A stretch of DNA of 64,000 nt from UBA2705 sp963977125 (GTDB taxonomy: Bacteria > Pseudomonadota > Alphaproteobacteria > Micavibrionales > Micavibrionaceae): contig CAXBNJ010000001.1 in assembly GCA_963977125.1 (NCBI GenBank), forward strand, positions 186,001 to 250,000, in the 5' to 3' direction. Numbering within the stretch: position 1 is the stretch's first letter; every line of letters begins with the position of its first letter. The translations under genes and the position numbers were made by a program. Under the pieces are notes generated by a model, which saw only the letters and a program-made list of their open reading frames with translations, was not told the origin of the DNA and did no database searches. This document shows, in pieces, positions 44,311 to 53,977 of this stretch.

Positions 44311-44340
44311 AAAGGCTCACCTTGTATTAGCTGGGCCTTT
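44311..44340 (-). terminator. Likely terminator downstream of nhaA
   Basis: AAAGGCTCA (44311-44319) can pair with TGGGCCTTT (44332-44340) with one wobble. Read leftward from nhaA the stem is followed by TGTTGCTTT, a T-rich but imperfect tract. Confidence 0.5.
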
Positions 44341-44360
44341 TATAATATATGGAGCTTAAC

Positions 44361-45554
44361 TTAAGCCTCGGTTTCTTGCTCGGCCTGAGGCTTGGTGCTG
44401 ATCAGTAACACGGCCGTTCCTGCTATTGCTGATAACAAAGAGCCGCCTAATACGCCGAGCCTAACGGCGGATATGTTGTCTGCGTGATCAAAGGCGAGCA
44501 TGCCGATAAATAAAGACATTGTAAAACCAACGCCAGTCAGTAGCGCCATACCGTAATATTGCCCCCATGAGACGTCCTCAGGCAGGCGGCAGATTCTCAA
44601 AGCTACGGCGAGCGCAGTAATGCCCATAATGCCGATTTGTTTACCTAGAAATAAGCCGAGCATAATGCCAAGGGTAATAGGCTGCATAAATGTAGCCAGT
44701 CCGAGGCCTGCCAGTGAAACGCCGGCATTCACAAAGGCGAAAATCGGCAGAATAGCGAAGCTTACCCATGGATGTAAAAAATGCTCCATTACGATTAACG
44801 GTGATTTACCATCTTCATTTTTAGCTCTTAACGGAATAAGCAGACCAATGGCAACGCCAGCAAGCGTCGCATGGACGCCTGATTTTAGTACGCAGGCCCA
44901 AATAAACAGTCCTAATATCACATAGGGACCAAGCTTGGTCACGCCGCGCCAATTCATCACCGCCATCAAAGCAAGGCCAATGCCAGCAAGGCTGAGTGAG
45001 AGTAGGGATGTGTCCGTGGAGTAAAATAACGCAATAATCACAATGGCGACCAAATCATCAATAATGGCAATGGCGACAAGCGTGACTTTTAGCGCCGTAG
45101 GAATGCGCGTGCCCAGTAACATAAGGATACCAAGGGCAAAGGCAATATCAGTGGCGGCAGGAATGGCCCAGCCTTGTAGGGCGGCTGGGTCGCTCCAGTT
45201 AATATAGGCATAAATCGCAGCGGGGGCGATAACGCCGCCAATCGCGGCGATGGCCGGCAGAATAAACTGCGAGGGTTTGGACAAATGTCCTTGTAAAATT
45301 TCGCGCTTAATTTCGAGCCCGACCAGTAAAAAGAATACCGCCATAAGGCCGTCATTAATCCAAAGCAAAAGCGGCTTATTAATCGCGAAAGCGCCAATTT
45401 GCAAGACAACAGGCGTATCTTTTATCGCATCATAAAGCGCGAAAAGGGGCGAGTTCTCCATAAACATGGCCAACACAGCGGCTATACAGAGTAAAATACC
45501 TGGCGATGCAGGTAATGCGATGAATTTACGAAGGCTCACTGTAATCGTTTCCAT
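44361..45554 (-). CDS. nhaA: Na+/H+ antiporter NhaA
   Basis: The 397-residue inner-membrane protein exports Na+ (or Li+) against two H+. It shows about eleven hydrophobic segments. The family motif PAATDIAFALG (with the Asp pair's second part) is near 135, and LVAIAIIDDLVAIVIIALFYS follows at about 162, holding the two Asp residues central to transport. C-terminal GVGFTMSLFIG is also typical. Length is normal. No NhaR regulator is beside it. Confidence 0.95.
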   Translation of the reverse strand: METITVSLRKFIALPASPGILLCIAAVLAMFMENSPLFALYDAIKDTPVVLQIGAFAINKPLLLWINDGLMAVFFLLVGLEIKREILQGHLSKPSQFILPAIAAIGGVIAPAAIYAYINWSDPAALQGWAIPAATDIAFALGILMLLGTRIPTALKVTLVAIAIIDDLVAIVIIALFYSTDTSLLSLSLAGIGLALMAVMNWRGVTKLGPYVILGLFIWACVLKSGVHATLAGVAIGLLIPLRAKNEDGKSPLIVMEHFLHPWVSFAILPIFAFVNAGVSLAGLGLATFMQPITLGIMLGLFLGKQIGIMGITALAVALRICRLPEDVSWGQYYGMALLTGVGFTMSLFIGMLAFDHADNISAVRLGVLGGSLLSAIAGTAVLLISTKPQAEQETEA

Positions 45555-45776
45555 GGGTATCCTAATGTGTCTGGCTTATGTTTACGGGTGTTTATGGGGC
45601 TACTTAATGTCGCTTTAAATGATCGACAATAAGGCCGGTTATTTTAAGCGGGTTCGAATATTATTTCGAACTATATTAGACTATTTTAGGGCTGTGTTAT
45701 AGTGCGATCTATAAAAAACGACAATTGTTGTGCCGCGCTATGCGCTTATGGCCTCTATCAGCGGTTTTTCATGGCC

Positions 45777-46166
45777 TTACATGCTATCGTCTGTTCTTGT
45801 TGTTTGTGGTCGGCATTTGGCAAAGAGTAAGCTGCTCCATGCCGCAATAAACAATACACCGCCAATCGGGGTAAAATAGCCAAGAGCAGGGATATTCAGC
45901 AGGGCTAAAGCATAAAGACTACCGCTAAAAACCAACGTAGCGCAGATAAACAACGCGGCTGAGAGGCCTAGCACTTTATGAGACGCAAAAGGTTTATCCA
46001 ATACATAGAGGCCCATCGCCAGTAAAACAAGGCTGTATAATTGATGGTAATGCAGCGCTGTTTGCACAACATCAAGGTCAAAGCCTGCGCCTAAATGCCT
46101 GAGCGAGGCACCGATTATGACGGATGAAGCCCCAAATAAAGCGGCCATAATTAAAACCCAACGCAT
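45777..46166 (-). CDS. DUF423 family small membrane protein (YgdD-like)
   Basis: The 129-residue protein has four hydrophobic segments (about 5-20, 43-60, 68-88, 97-115), with the family's N-terminal GASSVIIGASLRHLGA and the LYALALLNIPALGYFTPIGG segment. DUF423 proteins are found in most proteobacteria and are of unknown function. Signal: gene order has no operon partner. The assignment is good by motif and layout. Confidence 0.88.
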   Translation of the reverse strand: MRWVLIMAALFGASSVIIGASLRHLGAGFDLDVVQTALHYHQLYSLVLLAMGLYVLDKPFASHKVLGLSAALFICATLVFSGSLYALALLNIPALGYFTPIGGVLFIAAWSSLLFAKCRPQTTRTDDSM

Positions 46167-46259
46167 GAGCGTAAATCCTTATATCTATATCAATGATTAA
46201 GGGCTGAATTTAGCATTGTTTAACGGGTAAAGAAAACAGGTAAAATGCCAAGCTGCCTT

Positions 46260-46877
46260 TTAAAGCCCCTGACATTCCATTTGGGCTATGCGGCGTAGGT
46301 GAATGTGGCCGATATGAATAGAACCATCATCAATGCTCGCTTGTAAATCGCTGAGTTTAGCTTGCGCTTTCTTGATATCACGGCGGCCTTGGCATGTGCC
46401 ATAATGGAAATTAAGCGCCACTTTATTGCGGTGGTTGGGATCGACTTCTTTAAGTTTTTGGAAGAAAATGGCATCCAGTTCTTGGCGTTTGGCGCCGGTC
46501 TTTATATGCTGCTCGGGCGTCATTTTTTCGCCAGAGGGAACGGTGGCTATTTCATTATATTCTTCAGTTAATTTGTCGGCTAAATCACAATATTCATTCA
46601 GCCATGGTTCCGATCGGCTAAGGTCATTTAACAGCCGTTTTTTTGAGGTCTGATAGCTATCCTGAACCTGTTTAAGTTTCTTGTTTAGCTTGCTTCTTTT
46701 GAAGCGCTCAATATAGAGATCAAGGGATTTACCGGAAAGGCACTGACAATAAGGCTCGCTGTGTTTCTCTTCTCGGCATGATTCATAGGGGGCTTCACGC
46801 ATGTCTTTGGCGAAAGCGCTGTTTAGGGGCGCTATAAATAGACACCCCATGATCAAGGCCTTGGAAATAATATGCAT
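46260..46877 (-). CDS. Exported hypothetical protein, 205 aa
   Basis: A signal peptide spans residues 1-23 (KALIMGCLFIAPLNSAFA, then KD), so the mature form is periplasmic. The mature protein is highly charged and helical, with four or more Cys (YESCREEK, PYCQCLSG, NEYCDLAD, GTCQGRRD) and the end QMECQGL. No family recognised. Its start is well separated from neighbours. Lysine-rich helices resemble lysozyme-inhibitor-like or adaptor proteins only in general style. Confidence 0.68.
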   Translation of the reverse strand: MHIISKALIMGCLFIAPLNSAFAKDMREAPYESCREEKHSEPYCQCLSGKSLDLYIERFKRSKLNKKLKQVQDSYQTSKKRLLNDLSRSEPWLNEYCDLADKLTEEYNEIATVPSGEKMTPEQHIKTGAKRQELDAIFFQKLKEVDPNHRNKVALNFHYGTCQGRRDIKKAQAKLSDLQASIDDGSIHIGHIHLRRIAQMECQGL

Positions 46878-46986
46878 GCTATGCCCCTGTTTATAATAGA
46901 TTCTTTATAATGCTACTCTAGCTTAAGGTGAAATGCAACTTTTCGCTGGCGCTTGTATAATCGCCGTTGGGGGCTTAAATATTGCT

Positions 46987-47712
46987 TTATAAACCAAGAC
47001 CGCGCAGTCCGTAACCAATAGCAAAGGCCGAACCCGCTGCAATAAGGCCAATAAGCATTGTTTTTAGGCCTTGATCCCACCATCTATGGATAGACCACTG
47101 GCTTTTAAAGGCACCAATAGCAAAGAAAGATAGAGCCGATAGGGCAAAGGCCCATTCAAATGCATTATTTACGTTGAATACAAAGGGAATTAACGGCATA
47201 AATCCGCACAGTAAGAAGGCTATAAAAGTATGTATTCCCGCCATAAGGGGCGATTTTAGCGCTGGTGACAGGCCATATTCTTCGGCCATCATGATGCTTA
47301 TCCATTGCTCGTTATTATCTGAAATAGTCTCGACAATTTCCTCCAAAACACCGCCAGAAAAGCCCTTTTTCGCGTAAATTTGTCGGATTTCTTCTTTCTC
47401 GCCGCATGGATTCTGGGCGATATGGCTTTGTTCGACTTTACGCAGGCGATCATAATCATCTAATGTCGTTTTACTGCTTGTATAAGCGCCCGCTGCCATG
47501 GAAAACCCATCACCAATTAAGTTGGCAAGACCTAGAATTATGACGATGTGCGGCGATAGACTCGCGCCGACAACGCCCGAGACGATGGCGAAGGTTGTAA
47601 CGACACCGTCAATGCCGCCATAGACCCACTCTCTTAAATAGTTAATTTTAATATTCTCAGCGAGGCGGGCTTTAATGGCCTCTGGCGTGTGTTTATGATT
47701 TTGATCAATCAT
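46987..47712 (-). CDS. VIT1/CCC1-family metal ion transporter
   Basis: The 241-residue protein has the family opening EWVYGGIDGVVTTFAIVSGVVGASL (about 30-54), then IILGLANLIGDGFSMAAGAYTSSK and a cytosolic loop with acidic residues, and three C-terminal membrane helices. Members move Fe2+ or Mn2+ across membranes, into vacuoles in plants and yeast and probably out of the cytosol in bacteria. No N-terminal ferritin-like domain is present. The gene is single. Confidence 0.92.
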   Translation of the reverse strand: MIDQNHKHTPEAIKARLAENIKINYLREWVYGGIDGVVTTFAIVSGVVGASLSPHIVIILGLANLIGDGFSMAAGAYTSSKTTLDDYDRLRKVEQSHIAQNPCGEKEEIRQIYAKKGFSGGVLEEIVETISDNNEQWISIMMAEEYGLSPALKSPLMAGIHTFIAFLLCGFMPLIPFVFNVNNAFEWAFALSALSFFAIGAFKSQWSIHRWWDQGLKTMLIGLIAAGSAFAIGYGLRGLGL

Positions 47713-48046
47713 CTTTAGGGCTTCTCTTATGCTGTCTGTGATGTTTGCACAGTTTTACATTTAAATAACTCAATGTGCAGCATAAAAATCAAGGACACTG
47801 CTTGAAGCATGTTTTCTGCTTTCGGCAGCGCTCTATTGCGCCGTGCGCGGAAACCTAAAATATAGTTTTGCTGTTATGGTTTATGTTCATAAAAAAGGGG
47901 CATATGCAAAAAAAGGCAAAATAGACGAAGAGTTTATAGCTCTTAATAAAAGTTATTCCCGTGTATCATTTGAAAAATTGGCGGCGCGTTACATGCTAGA
48001 GGAACATCTTGAGTGATGCGTTCAGGCTCGAACATTATTAACCATT
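47713..48046. other. Gap of about 330 bases with one possible small ORF
   Basis: Apart from the possible 46-codon frame at 47876, nothing is recognised. The left end must hold the VIT gene promoter on the minus strand. Confidence 0.4.
47876..48016 (+). CDS. Possible small protein, 46 aa
   Basis: A frame from ATG 47876 to TGA 48014-48016 encodes a basic N half (VYVHKKGAYAKKGKIDEE) and a helical C half (VSFEKLAARYMLEEHLE) that looks protein-like in amphipathic pattern. No ribosome-binding site precedes it, which counts against it. It converges on the 48047 gene, about 30 bases apart. It could be a fragment of an older gene. Confidence 0.3.
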   Translation: MVYVHKKGAYAKKGKIDEEFIALNKSYSRVSFEKLAARYMLEEHLE

Positions 48047-48484
48047 TTATAAATTGTACGCGTTTACAATCTTGGCGGCTTTTCTATGTGCTATATGCAT
48101 GTTTAAAACAGTGTCGAATAAGAATTTTTCGCATTCAAAATCGATATTTTCTAAACGCTGTATATGTGTGCCTTGGCGCAAGATGATGGCACTTTCATCA
48201 CGGTCAATAGAAATATTCTCAAGCGCGTCATCGCTAAGACGTCCTAATATATTTTTGAATTCCATTGCTCTGGGCTGATTCAAAAATTCTAGTAAATTAG
48301 AGGACATAGCTCCGCGGCCTGTGATCTCTCTTTTAAGCCACAAGATCTCGATTCCATCAGATGTAGTGATTTTGCCATTGGTTAAAGGCCGAGGCGGTCT
48401 TGCCCTCTTCAAGGACTCGATCAGCGCATGGTCATCATCATTGACGCCAAAAAAAGTATCTAACAATCTGTTTATTTTGCTCAT
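48047..48484 (-). CDS. Hypothetical protein, 145 aa
   Basis: The ATG at 48484 is chosen because upstream codons overlap the lipoprotein gene and lack an RBS. The protein begins KINRLLDTFFGVNDDDHALIE and contains GTHIQRLENIDFECEKFLFDT. It is soluble and has no recognised domain. It lies third in a minus-strand series after the DUF1328 and entericidin-like genes and could share their mRNA. No function can be given. Confidence 0.62.
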   Translation of the reverse strand: MSKINRLLDTFFGVNDDDHALIESLKRARPPRPLTNGKITTSDGIEILWLKREITGRGAMSSNLLEFLNQPRAMEFKNILGRLSDDALENISIDRDESAIILRQGTHIQRLENIDFECEKFLFDTVLNMHIAHRKAAKIVNAYNL

Positions 48485-48578
48485 GAATTTACTATTGCAT
48501 AAAGCTGGTCGCTTAGCAAGCCCCGCGAGATGTGAGGTTTTGAAAAAAGGCCTCAGGGCTTTACTTTGTTTAGTCTTA

Positions 48579-48716
48579 TTATTTAGCGGCTTTTTGTACC
48601 GCTTCGCCAGCGCGTTCAATGTCACGACCCGCGCCTTGCATAGTCTCGCAGGCACAAAGACTAAGGCCGAGAATGGTTAAAGAAAAAAGCATTAGAAAAC
48701 GTTTCTGAGTGAACAT
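48579..48716 (-). CDS. Entericidin A/B-like small lipoprotein, 45 aa
   Basis: The ATG at 48716 gives 45 residues: hydrophobic signal (FLMLFSLTILGLSLCA), lipobox Cys (CACETM) and the short mature end GAGRDIERAGEAVQKAAK. This is the entericidin layout; entericidins are toxin/antidote-like lipoproteins of the stationary-phase response in E. coli. It follows a DUF1328 gene about 50 bases upstream, a pairing often seen in envelope-stress loci. Confidence 0.86.
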   Translation of the reverse strand: MFTQKRFLMLFSLTILGLSLCACETMQGAGRDIERAGEAVQKAAK

Positions 48717-48769
48717 GGTTATATATCCTTGAATGTTGAGATTAAAAATTTGAGCTGTTTGCGCAGGCT

Positions 48770-48946
48770 TCACATGCGGGGGGCTTTGCCTTTTAATGCA
48801 TGGACAAGCGCCGCTATAAGAAACAAGACGACAAAGACCACGAATAACAAACGTGCAATTTCTATAGCGCTAGCGGCAATGCCACTAAAGCCAAAAAAGC
48901 CGGCCACGAGGGCAATTATTAGAAATGTTATAGCCCATCTAATCAT
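48770..48946 (-). CDS. DUF1328 (YtjA-like) small membrane protein, 58 aa
   Basis: A short frame from ATG 48946 to TGA 48770 encodes MIRWAITFLIIALVAGFFGF and SGIAASAIEIARLLFVVFVV, the two-helix pattern of DUF1328/YtjA proteins. It has GGAGA upstream of the ATG (reading leftward). The family is small, of unknown role, and often lies with entericidin or general-stress genes, as here. The frame is too short for many gene callers but the family match is clear. Confidence 0.87.
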   Translation of the reverse strand: MIRWAITFLIIALVAGFFGFSGIAASAIEIARLLFVVFVVLFLIAALVHALKGKAPRM

Positions 48947-48972
48947 GGACAGTCTCCTTCTTTGAGTTGTCT

Positions 48973-50358
48973 CTACTTAAGCGCCATCACTTTAGCAGGC
49001 GGCACAGCCGCAGGGGCTTTCTTAACAATTTCAGGAAATGCTTCATAGCCAGTGGCTTCTACAATGTCGATATCGCGGACGCTGTCATGTAGGCGTGTTA
49101 CAGCCATGGATTTGCCGATTGAATCTATGCTGCTTGGCTTACGGCCATAAAGCCCAATATAATCATTACACATTGTATTAAGCGGTTTTGAATGGGCAGG
49201 GGCATTTGACCATGTGGCTAAATCCGTTGGTACAGAAAGTGTTTTGAACGTGTATTGCAAGGATGCGCGCGCTTCGCCTTTTTTATTCTTCATAGGCAGC
49301 TTGGATGGATCAAGATCAACAAGGTTAACATTCGACATAGACGTGACTTTGCGCAACGTACCCGTTACATCGCCATCAAATGTGCCCGCAGCTTCGGTAA
49401 ATACAGCTAAATCGACTGTACCGCTTTTTAGTTTTTGCAGCATATCAACGTTGTTTTGTGTGTGTACAAGGTTGATTTGGTCATGATAATCAGCAAGGAA
49501 AGAGCTATGGATCATTTCACGGGCAAAATCAGAGCCTGTACCGTTCCATTGCCAGGCTAAGTTAATTTCCTTGCCGTCTTCAAGGTCTTTAATAATGTCA
49601 GTATAGCTTGTATAAACAGGGGAGGCCGACCATGCGCATTCCTCAATATTTATTTTTTTAACCAATACAGCATAATCTTTCATATGGGCATCAAGCTGAC
49701 TTTTATTTGGAGAGGATTCTGCGTAATTATCCGCAACAATCGGCTCAACCAAAGACAAATGCAGTTCATTACCGCTTTCGGCTAAAGAGAAATAATTATA
49801 AGTAGCGCCGCCCGGATTGCTGTAGCCATAGCCAATAGAGCCTTCTTTTGATAGACCTTCAGAAAGAGCATTGCCGATGAATATATATGAACCTTGACCA
49901 ATTTCAGGGCTATATGTTCCTGAATTAATCGTGGTGGCGGGGGATTTTGCTTTGATTTCACCCATTTCGGTTCTGTTGAGTTTTTCAGAAATCATGTTGG
50001 CGGTTAATGCAACGCTGACCGCAGCTGTTGTAGTGATAATAACGTTTTTGATTATAAAATTCGTCAGATTATAATCAGGCACGCGTGCTTTCATCCAATA
50101 GAGCACCGTGGCCGCTGCGCCCCATTTTTTCTCAGCATTACGCTTATCGGTTTTAAAGGTCGCTTCTTTTGATCTTGTTTCTTCGTGTACAGCTTTTTTA
50201 ATGGCGCTGAGCTCAGATTCCGTCAGGTTGCTATGATCTTTGAGAATATCTTCAAGATCTTCGCGCGTGATCCGACTGCGAACGACATTGAGCAGTTCTT
50301 TGAACTGCTGAGAAGTGAGTGTAATAGGTGTCTCATCTTTTTTGTTGCTGTCGCTCAT
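48973..50358 (-). CDS. Membrane-anchored protein with periplasmic substrate-binding-like domain
   Basis: The ATG at 50358, with CGGAAAA upstream, gives 461 residues. Residues 1-95 are cytoplasmic and charged (SQQFKELLNVVRSRITREDLEDILK). A membrane helix lies at about 101-122 (FIIKNVIITTTAAVSVALTA), and the rest is outside the cytosol. The outer part (GSYIFIGNALSEGL, DLAVFTEAAGTFDG, PTDLATWSN) has the look of a type 2 periplasmic binding (TAXI/NMT1-like) fold, which would sense or bind a small ligand. No transporter is adjacent. A signalling role is possible; unproved. Confidence 0.68.
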   Translation of the reverse strand: MSDSNKKDETPITLTSQQFKELLNVVRSRITREDLEDILKDHSNLTESELSAIKKAVHEETRSKEATFKTDKRNAEKKWGAAATVLYWMKARVPDYNLTNFIIKNVIITTTAAVSVALTANMISEKLNRTEMGEIKAKSPATTINSGTYSPEIGQGSYIFIGNALSEGLSKEGSIGYGYSNPGGATYNYFSLAESGNELHLSLVEPIVADNYAESSPNKSQLDAHMKDYAVLVKKINIEECAWSASPVYTSYTDIIKDLEDGKEINLAWQWNGTGSDFAREMIHSSFLADYHDQINLVHTQNNVDMLQKLKSGTVDLAVFTEAAGTFDGDVTGTLRKVTSMSNVNLVDLDPSKLPMKNKKGEARASLQYTFKTLSVPTDLATWSNAPAHSKPLNTMCNDYIGLYGRKPSSIDSIGKSMAVTRLHDSVRDIDIVEATGYEAFPEIVKKAPAAVPPAKVMALK

Positions 50359-50576
50359 AATTTTTCCGCCTAAAGTTATTTCTATGGCGACACCATACAG
50401 CAGCGGGTTACGTAAAGTCAAGAAGCGTGTGTTACTTATAAACGCGTTATACGCAAAGCCTGGTAAACATAAGGGGCAAGGCGCCTTTAACGTAATATTT
50501 ATTATTTCAGGGTATTTTTAGATATCACGATGAAAAGCAAGCCATAATCAAGGTTATGGAGCAATATGGGAGTTCT

Positions 50577-52625
50577 ATGAAAAGCTTACGGGTAGAATAT
50601 GTTCGCGCAGTTAATGATTTTAAAGATGAGCCCAAAGCTCTGCTTGAACTGGCTGTTGAACGCCCGTCATTAGCCATAGACACCTTAGATGCGCTTAACG
50701 AAATTATTGAAGAAGCGCATTTGTTGGTGGGGGAGCTCGAAGATGTGGCGGGACGAGGCGCGGCCTTGCGCTCTATGGAATTAGAACGGACAATCGCCAG
50801 CGCTTCATCATCCATGTATAAGATCGTGACAAATGAAGATATAATATCTAAAGACCCTAATGTTATTAATCATGCAATGACATTATCAAAAGATTTACTT
50901 ATCAATAATATTGCTGTGGGGGCATCTCAAACAAGATTTTCTGTGAATGTGGGCTCTTCACAGCCAGAAGATCCCGTGGCCATAAGCTATAAAGCTTCTA
51001 GCCCTCTACATGTCTATTTTGAGGCCGCTAATAATAGCGATGAAAGTGCACAAACAGGCATTAACGAATTAAAAGCCATGGCGACATATGGCGCAATAGA
51101 CCCTGGTATGGCTGCGCATTATATATCTGAATTAGGCGTTAATCATTCAACTCAGGCGCCTATAGCTTATCAGGCCTTGACCTCTTTAATTGAAGCGGGG
51201 ACACTTAAGGATGGCATAACGCTGTCTTACAATCCAAATGAAGATGCCAGAAGAAATGTCGTCTATGAAAACGCAGGTGAAATGATTGCTGATTTTGCTG
51301 TAAAGGCTCAATCATCCGCTGCGATCGACCCCATAAAAGTACATGACACATTTAGAAGCTGGCAGGCCGATGGCGTGATGAGTGAAAGCGCAGCGCATAA
51401 AGGCCGTAAATTTTTAGAAAAAGAAGTCTATGACCTTGCGAAACTTAATTTTGAAAATCAAATTGACCTGCACCAAGATGTTGATGGCACGTATACATAC
51501 CCTAAATTAAGAGCCTCCTCTGATTACAGAGAATCTTTTACGACGGAGAGCAGCTTGATCCACATGGTTGAAGCCTCAAGGCATAGTTACGCAGATTCTC
51601 AAGAGGTCATGAAAAACTTGCAGCAATATGCAGCAGAAGGATTAATTGATGAGGCTTCTGCGGCGCATTTTATTTCAGTCATTGGTACATCTTACTCCGA
51701 ATATGGCGGCGAAGCAGTGAAACAAATTTCTGAATTAATGCAAAGTGAGCTAACTACCAAAACCGTGCTGATAAACGGAGATGCTGTTTATAATGGCTAC
51801 AGAGCGGAAGCCTTGGTTAAATTAACCAATGAAAACCCGCTTGTTAAACCTGAAGACACAGCACGCGTCATGCAAAATTTGTTCGAAAACGGCCATATTG
51901 ACCAACATGACCTTGATTACGGCCTTATCAGCATTAATCATATGCCTTTAGCCTTCCAAAACAAGACTATAGCTGATCCAAATCAGCATATGAAAGATAC
52001 GTTTTATAACCGAGGCACATTCGATATATCTTATGTTGACGTACTTGTTGAAGGGTATCACGTTGAAAATTCAGAAATTTATCAACCCGATCAGGGTGAA
52101 AAGCGCTTTGCGGTGAATGAAACGAATTTTGAAGATAAACCGAGCTTTAAAAGAGAGCCCTTATATTTCGATAATGATGTTCTATTTGAAAACGGCATTG
52201 AAAACGGCTATGTCGTCGCATATGGGGATGTTCTTGTCGCCGGTGATGTAATGGGGGCTTCGCTCACCTCAAACGCCATAAATATTGATGCGCCTGTAAA
52301 CAAAGTGACGATTACAGGTAATGTTGACGGGGATAGCTATATAGGGCTCAGTGGTCGACGTTCTCGTCTAGAGATATTGGGCGATGTTGGGCCAGATAGT
52401 CACGTGAATGTTAACGGGCATTATGGCGAAGTCTACGTGCATGGATCGATACATCCTGATGCCGTTGTTAAAGCGAGGCGTATTGTTTCTGACATAGATA
52501 CGGGAACACCAATCTTAAGAGAAGGCACAAATCAGGCCGAAGCCATTCAAATTGAAGCGCCAGCCGAAATAAAACCTATAGAACAAAAACCGTCATTCAC
52601 TTTGCAAACAATGAGTGTTTTATAA
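50577..52625 (+). CDS. Large hypothetical protein with bactofilin-like C-terminal beta repeats
   Basis: The ATG at 50577 follows GGGAG by six bases; 50556 is also in frame. The 682-residue product has no signal peptide. The first about 510 residues are helical, with two related stretches (GAIDPGMAAHYISELG and EGLIDEASAAHFISVIG) suggesting an internal repeat of about 270 residues. Residues about 540-640 are regular short strands (GDVLVAGDVMGA, ITGNVDGDSYIG, ILGDVGPDSHVNVNG, VHGSIHPDAVV) like the FapA/bactofilin beta-helix. Such domains polymerise or scaffold. Family otherwise unknown. Confidence 0.72.
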   Translation: MKSLRVEYVRAVNDFKDEPKALLELAVERPSLAIDTLDALNEIIEEAHLLVGELEDVAGRGAALRSMELERTIASASSSMYKIVTNEDIISKDPNVINHAMTLSKDLLINNIAVGASQTRFSVNVGSSQPEDPVAISYKASSPLHVYFEAANNSDESAQTGINELKAMATYGAIDPGMAAHYISELGVNHSTQAPIAYQALTSLIEAGTLKDGITLSYNPNEDARRNVVYENAGEMIADFAVKAQSSAAIDPIKVHDTFRSWQADGVMSESAAHKGRKFLEKEVYDLAKLNFENQIDLHQDVDGTYTYPKLRASSDYRESFTTESSLIHMVEASRHSYADSQEVMKNLQQYAAEGLIDEASAAHFISVIGTSYSEYGGEAVKQISELMQSELTTKTVLINGDAVYNGYRAEALVKLTNENPLVKPEDTARVMQNLFENGHIDQHDLDYGLISINHMPLAFQNKTIADPNQHMKDTFYNRGTFDISYVDVLVEGYHVENSEIYQPDQGEKRFAVNETNFEDKPSFKREPLYFDNDVLFENGIENGYVVAYGDVLVAGDVMGASLTSNAINIDAPVNKVTITGNVDGDSYIGLSGRRSRLEILGDVGPDSHVNVNGHYGEVYVHGSIHPDAVVKARRIVSDIDTGTPILREGTNQAEAIQIEAPAEIKPIEQKPSFTLQTMSVL

Positions 52626-52845
52626 GGGCTACATCAAGGCTTATATCTATCCTGCATTATCCTAAACTCGCTTAAATTCTTCTTAGATCCCGCCACATCA
52701 GAACCTCTCTCTCCGTTATGAACTCTGAACGGTTTGACGGGGGCTTTAGTTTGCGTTAAAAGGCATATGGATAGCGCGCTGAATATGATCATCGCCGTAT
52801 TTAAAAAAATAATAGGCAGCGAAACAAATCTAGGATTAGCTTCAC

Positions 52846-53781
52846 ATGAATACACCAATTTTAAAATTCTACAACGATAGTGGATATGAACAAGCGCTTG
52901 AGTTTTTAAAGGCCTCCGATAATCATAAAGTCCTGCGTAAAGTCAGTTTTCCTAATCCGCGCCAAATTAATATTCCGGATCAAGGCGGAGCGGCTATTTA
53001 TCGGGGGATCTATTTAGACACGGAAACAACAGGTATTTCTCATGCTGATGATGAGGTGATCCAAATATGCTTACTGCCCTTTATCTATACGAAACGCGCG
53101 GTTGATAATCATGTTCAAATCATTGGGGTCTATCCGCCTTATATTGGCTTCAAAGAACCCTCAGAGCCGCTTACTCAAGAAATTATTGACCTTACGGGCA
53201 TCACAATGGATATGCTCAAAGGCCAAGATTTAGATATCGAAAAAATAGAGACTATTTTAGAAAAAGCCGATTTTGTCATTGCGCATAATGCCGCTTTTGA
53301 TAGGCCTTTTACCCATGGCCTGACGGCAAAATTTGCTGCAAAAAAATGGGCGTGTTCGATGAGCGATATTCCGTGGAGAGAGCTTGGCTTTGACAGCTTA
53401 AAACTTACACATCTCGCCTCAGCTTTAGGCTTTTATTTCGAACCGCATCAGGCTGATAAAGATTGTTTGGCTGGACTGGCTATACTCGCGCAAGATTACG
53501 AGGATGGTGAAAGCTTTTTTCATAAAATGATCGCGGCGGCAGAAAAAGACAGCATCACTATTCGCGCTGAACACGCGCCGTTTGAGGCCAAGGATATATT
53601 GAAAAACAGAGGATACGGTTGGAAAGATGGCAGTGATGGCCGCGTAAAAGGCTGGGAAATTGCCGTGTCCATTGATAAAGCTGAAGAGGAGAGAGCTTGG
53701 CTCGCTGCTGAGGTGTATAAGGGAAAGCCCAAATTCTCAGAGAAAACAGAAAATGCCCTTACTCGATTTACAGCAGCTTAA
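52846..53781 (+). CDS. DEDDh 3'-5' exonuclease (DnaQ-like)
   Basis: The 311-residue protein carries the DnaQ-type exonuclease: ExoI motif YLDTETTG at about 62-69, ExoII AHNAAFDRPF at about 147-156, and ExoIII HQADKDCLA near 206. It is followed by a C-terminal region WKDGSDGRVKGWEI of a type seen in predicted ribonuclease/exonuclease proteins of alphaproteobacteria. It could proofread or trim DNA or RNA. No polymerase part is present. It is the last core-type gene before the accessory region. Confidence 0.88.
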   Translation: MNTPILKFYNDSGYEQALEFLKASDNHKVLRKVSFPNPRQINIPDQGGAAIYRGIYLDTETTGISHADDEVIQICLLPFIYTKRAVDNHVQIIGVYPPYIGFKEPSEPLTQEIIDLTGITMDMLKGQDLDIEKIETILEKADFVIAHNAAFDRPFTHGLTAKFAAKKWACSMSDIPWRELGFDSLKLTHLASALGFYFEPHQADKDCLAGLAILAQDYEDGESFFHKMIAAAEKDSITIRAEHAPFEAKDILKNRGYGWKDGSDGRVKGWEIAVSIDKAEEERAWLAAEVYKGKPKFSEKTENALTRFTAA

Positions 53782-53977
53782 TTATAACGTGACGAGCAAA
53801 GAAGAGCAGAGCAGGTGTGAAGGGGCTGTCAGACTAAAATGAAGAACTTGGGATGCCCCTGTGAATCTAGACAGCTTACTGATAACAATGTTTTAAAATC
53901 ACAGAGCGGTTTAGATTCTGATGTTTTCACGGCGCTTACCGCCGTAAAAACAACGATATTCAAACAATCTATCAATG

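Noticed and set aside
52634..52858. Minus-strand open frame of 74 codons with one hydrophobic stretch
   Set aside because: It starts from TTG or GTG inside the exonuclease start region, has no RBS and no family.
53924..53950. Terminator for the exonuclease gene
   Set aside because: The ACGGCG/CGCCGT hairpin is flanked by T on the left and A on the right but has no T run after the stem on either strand; noted only as a hairpin.
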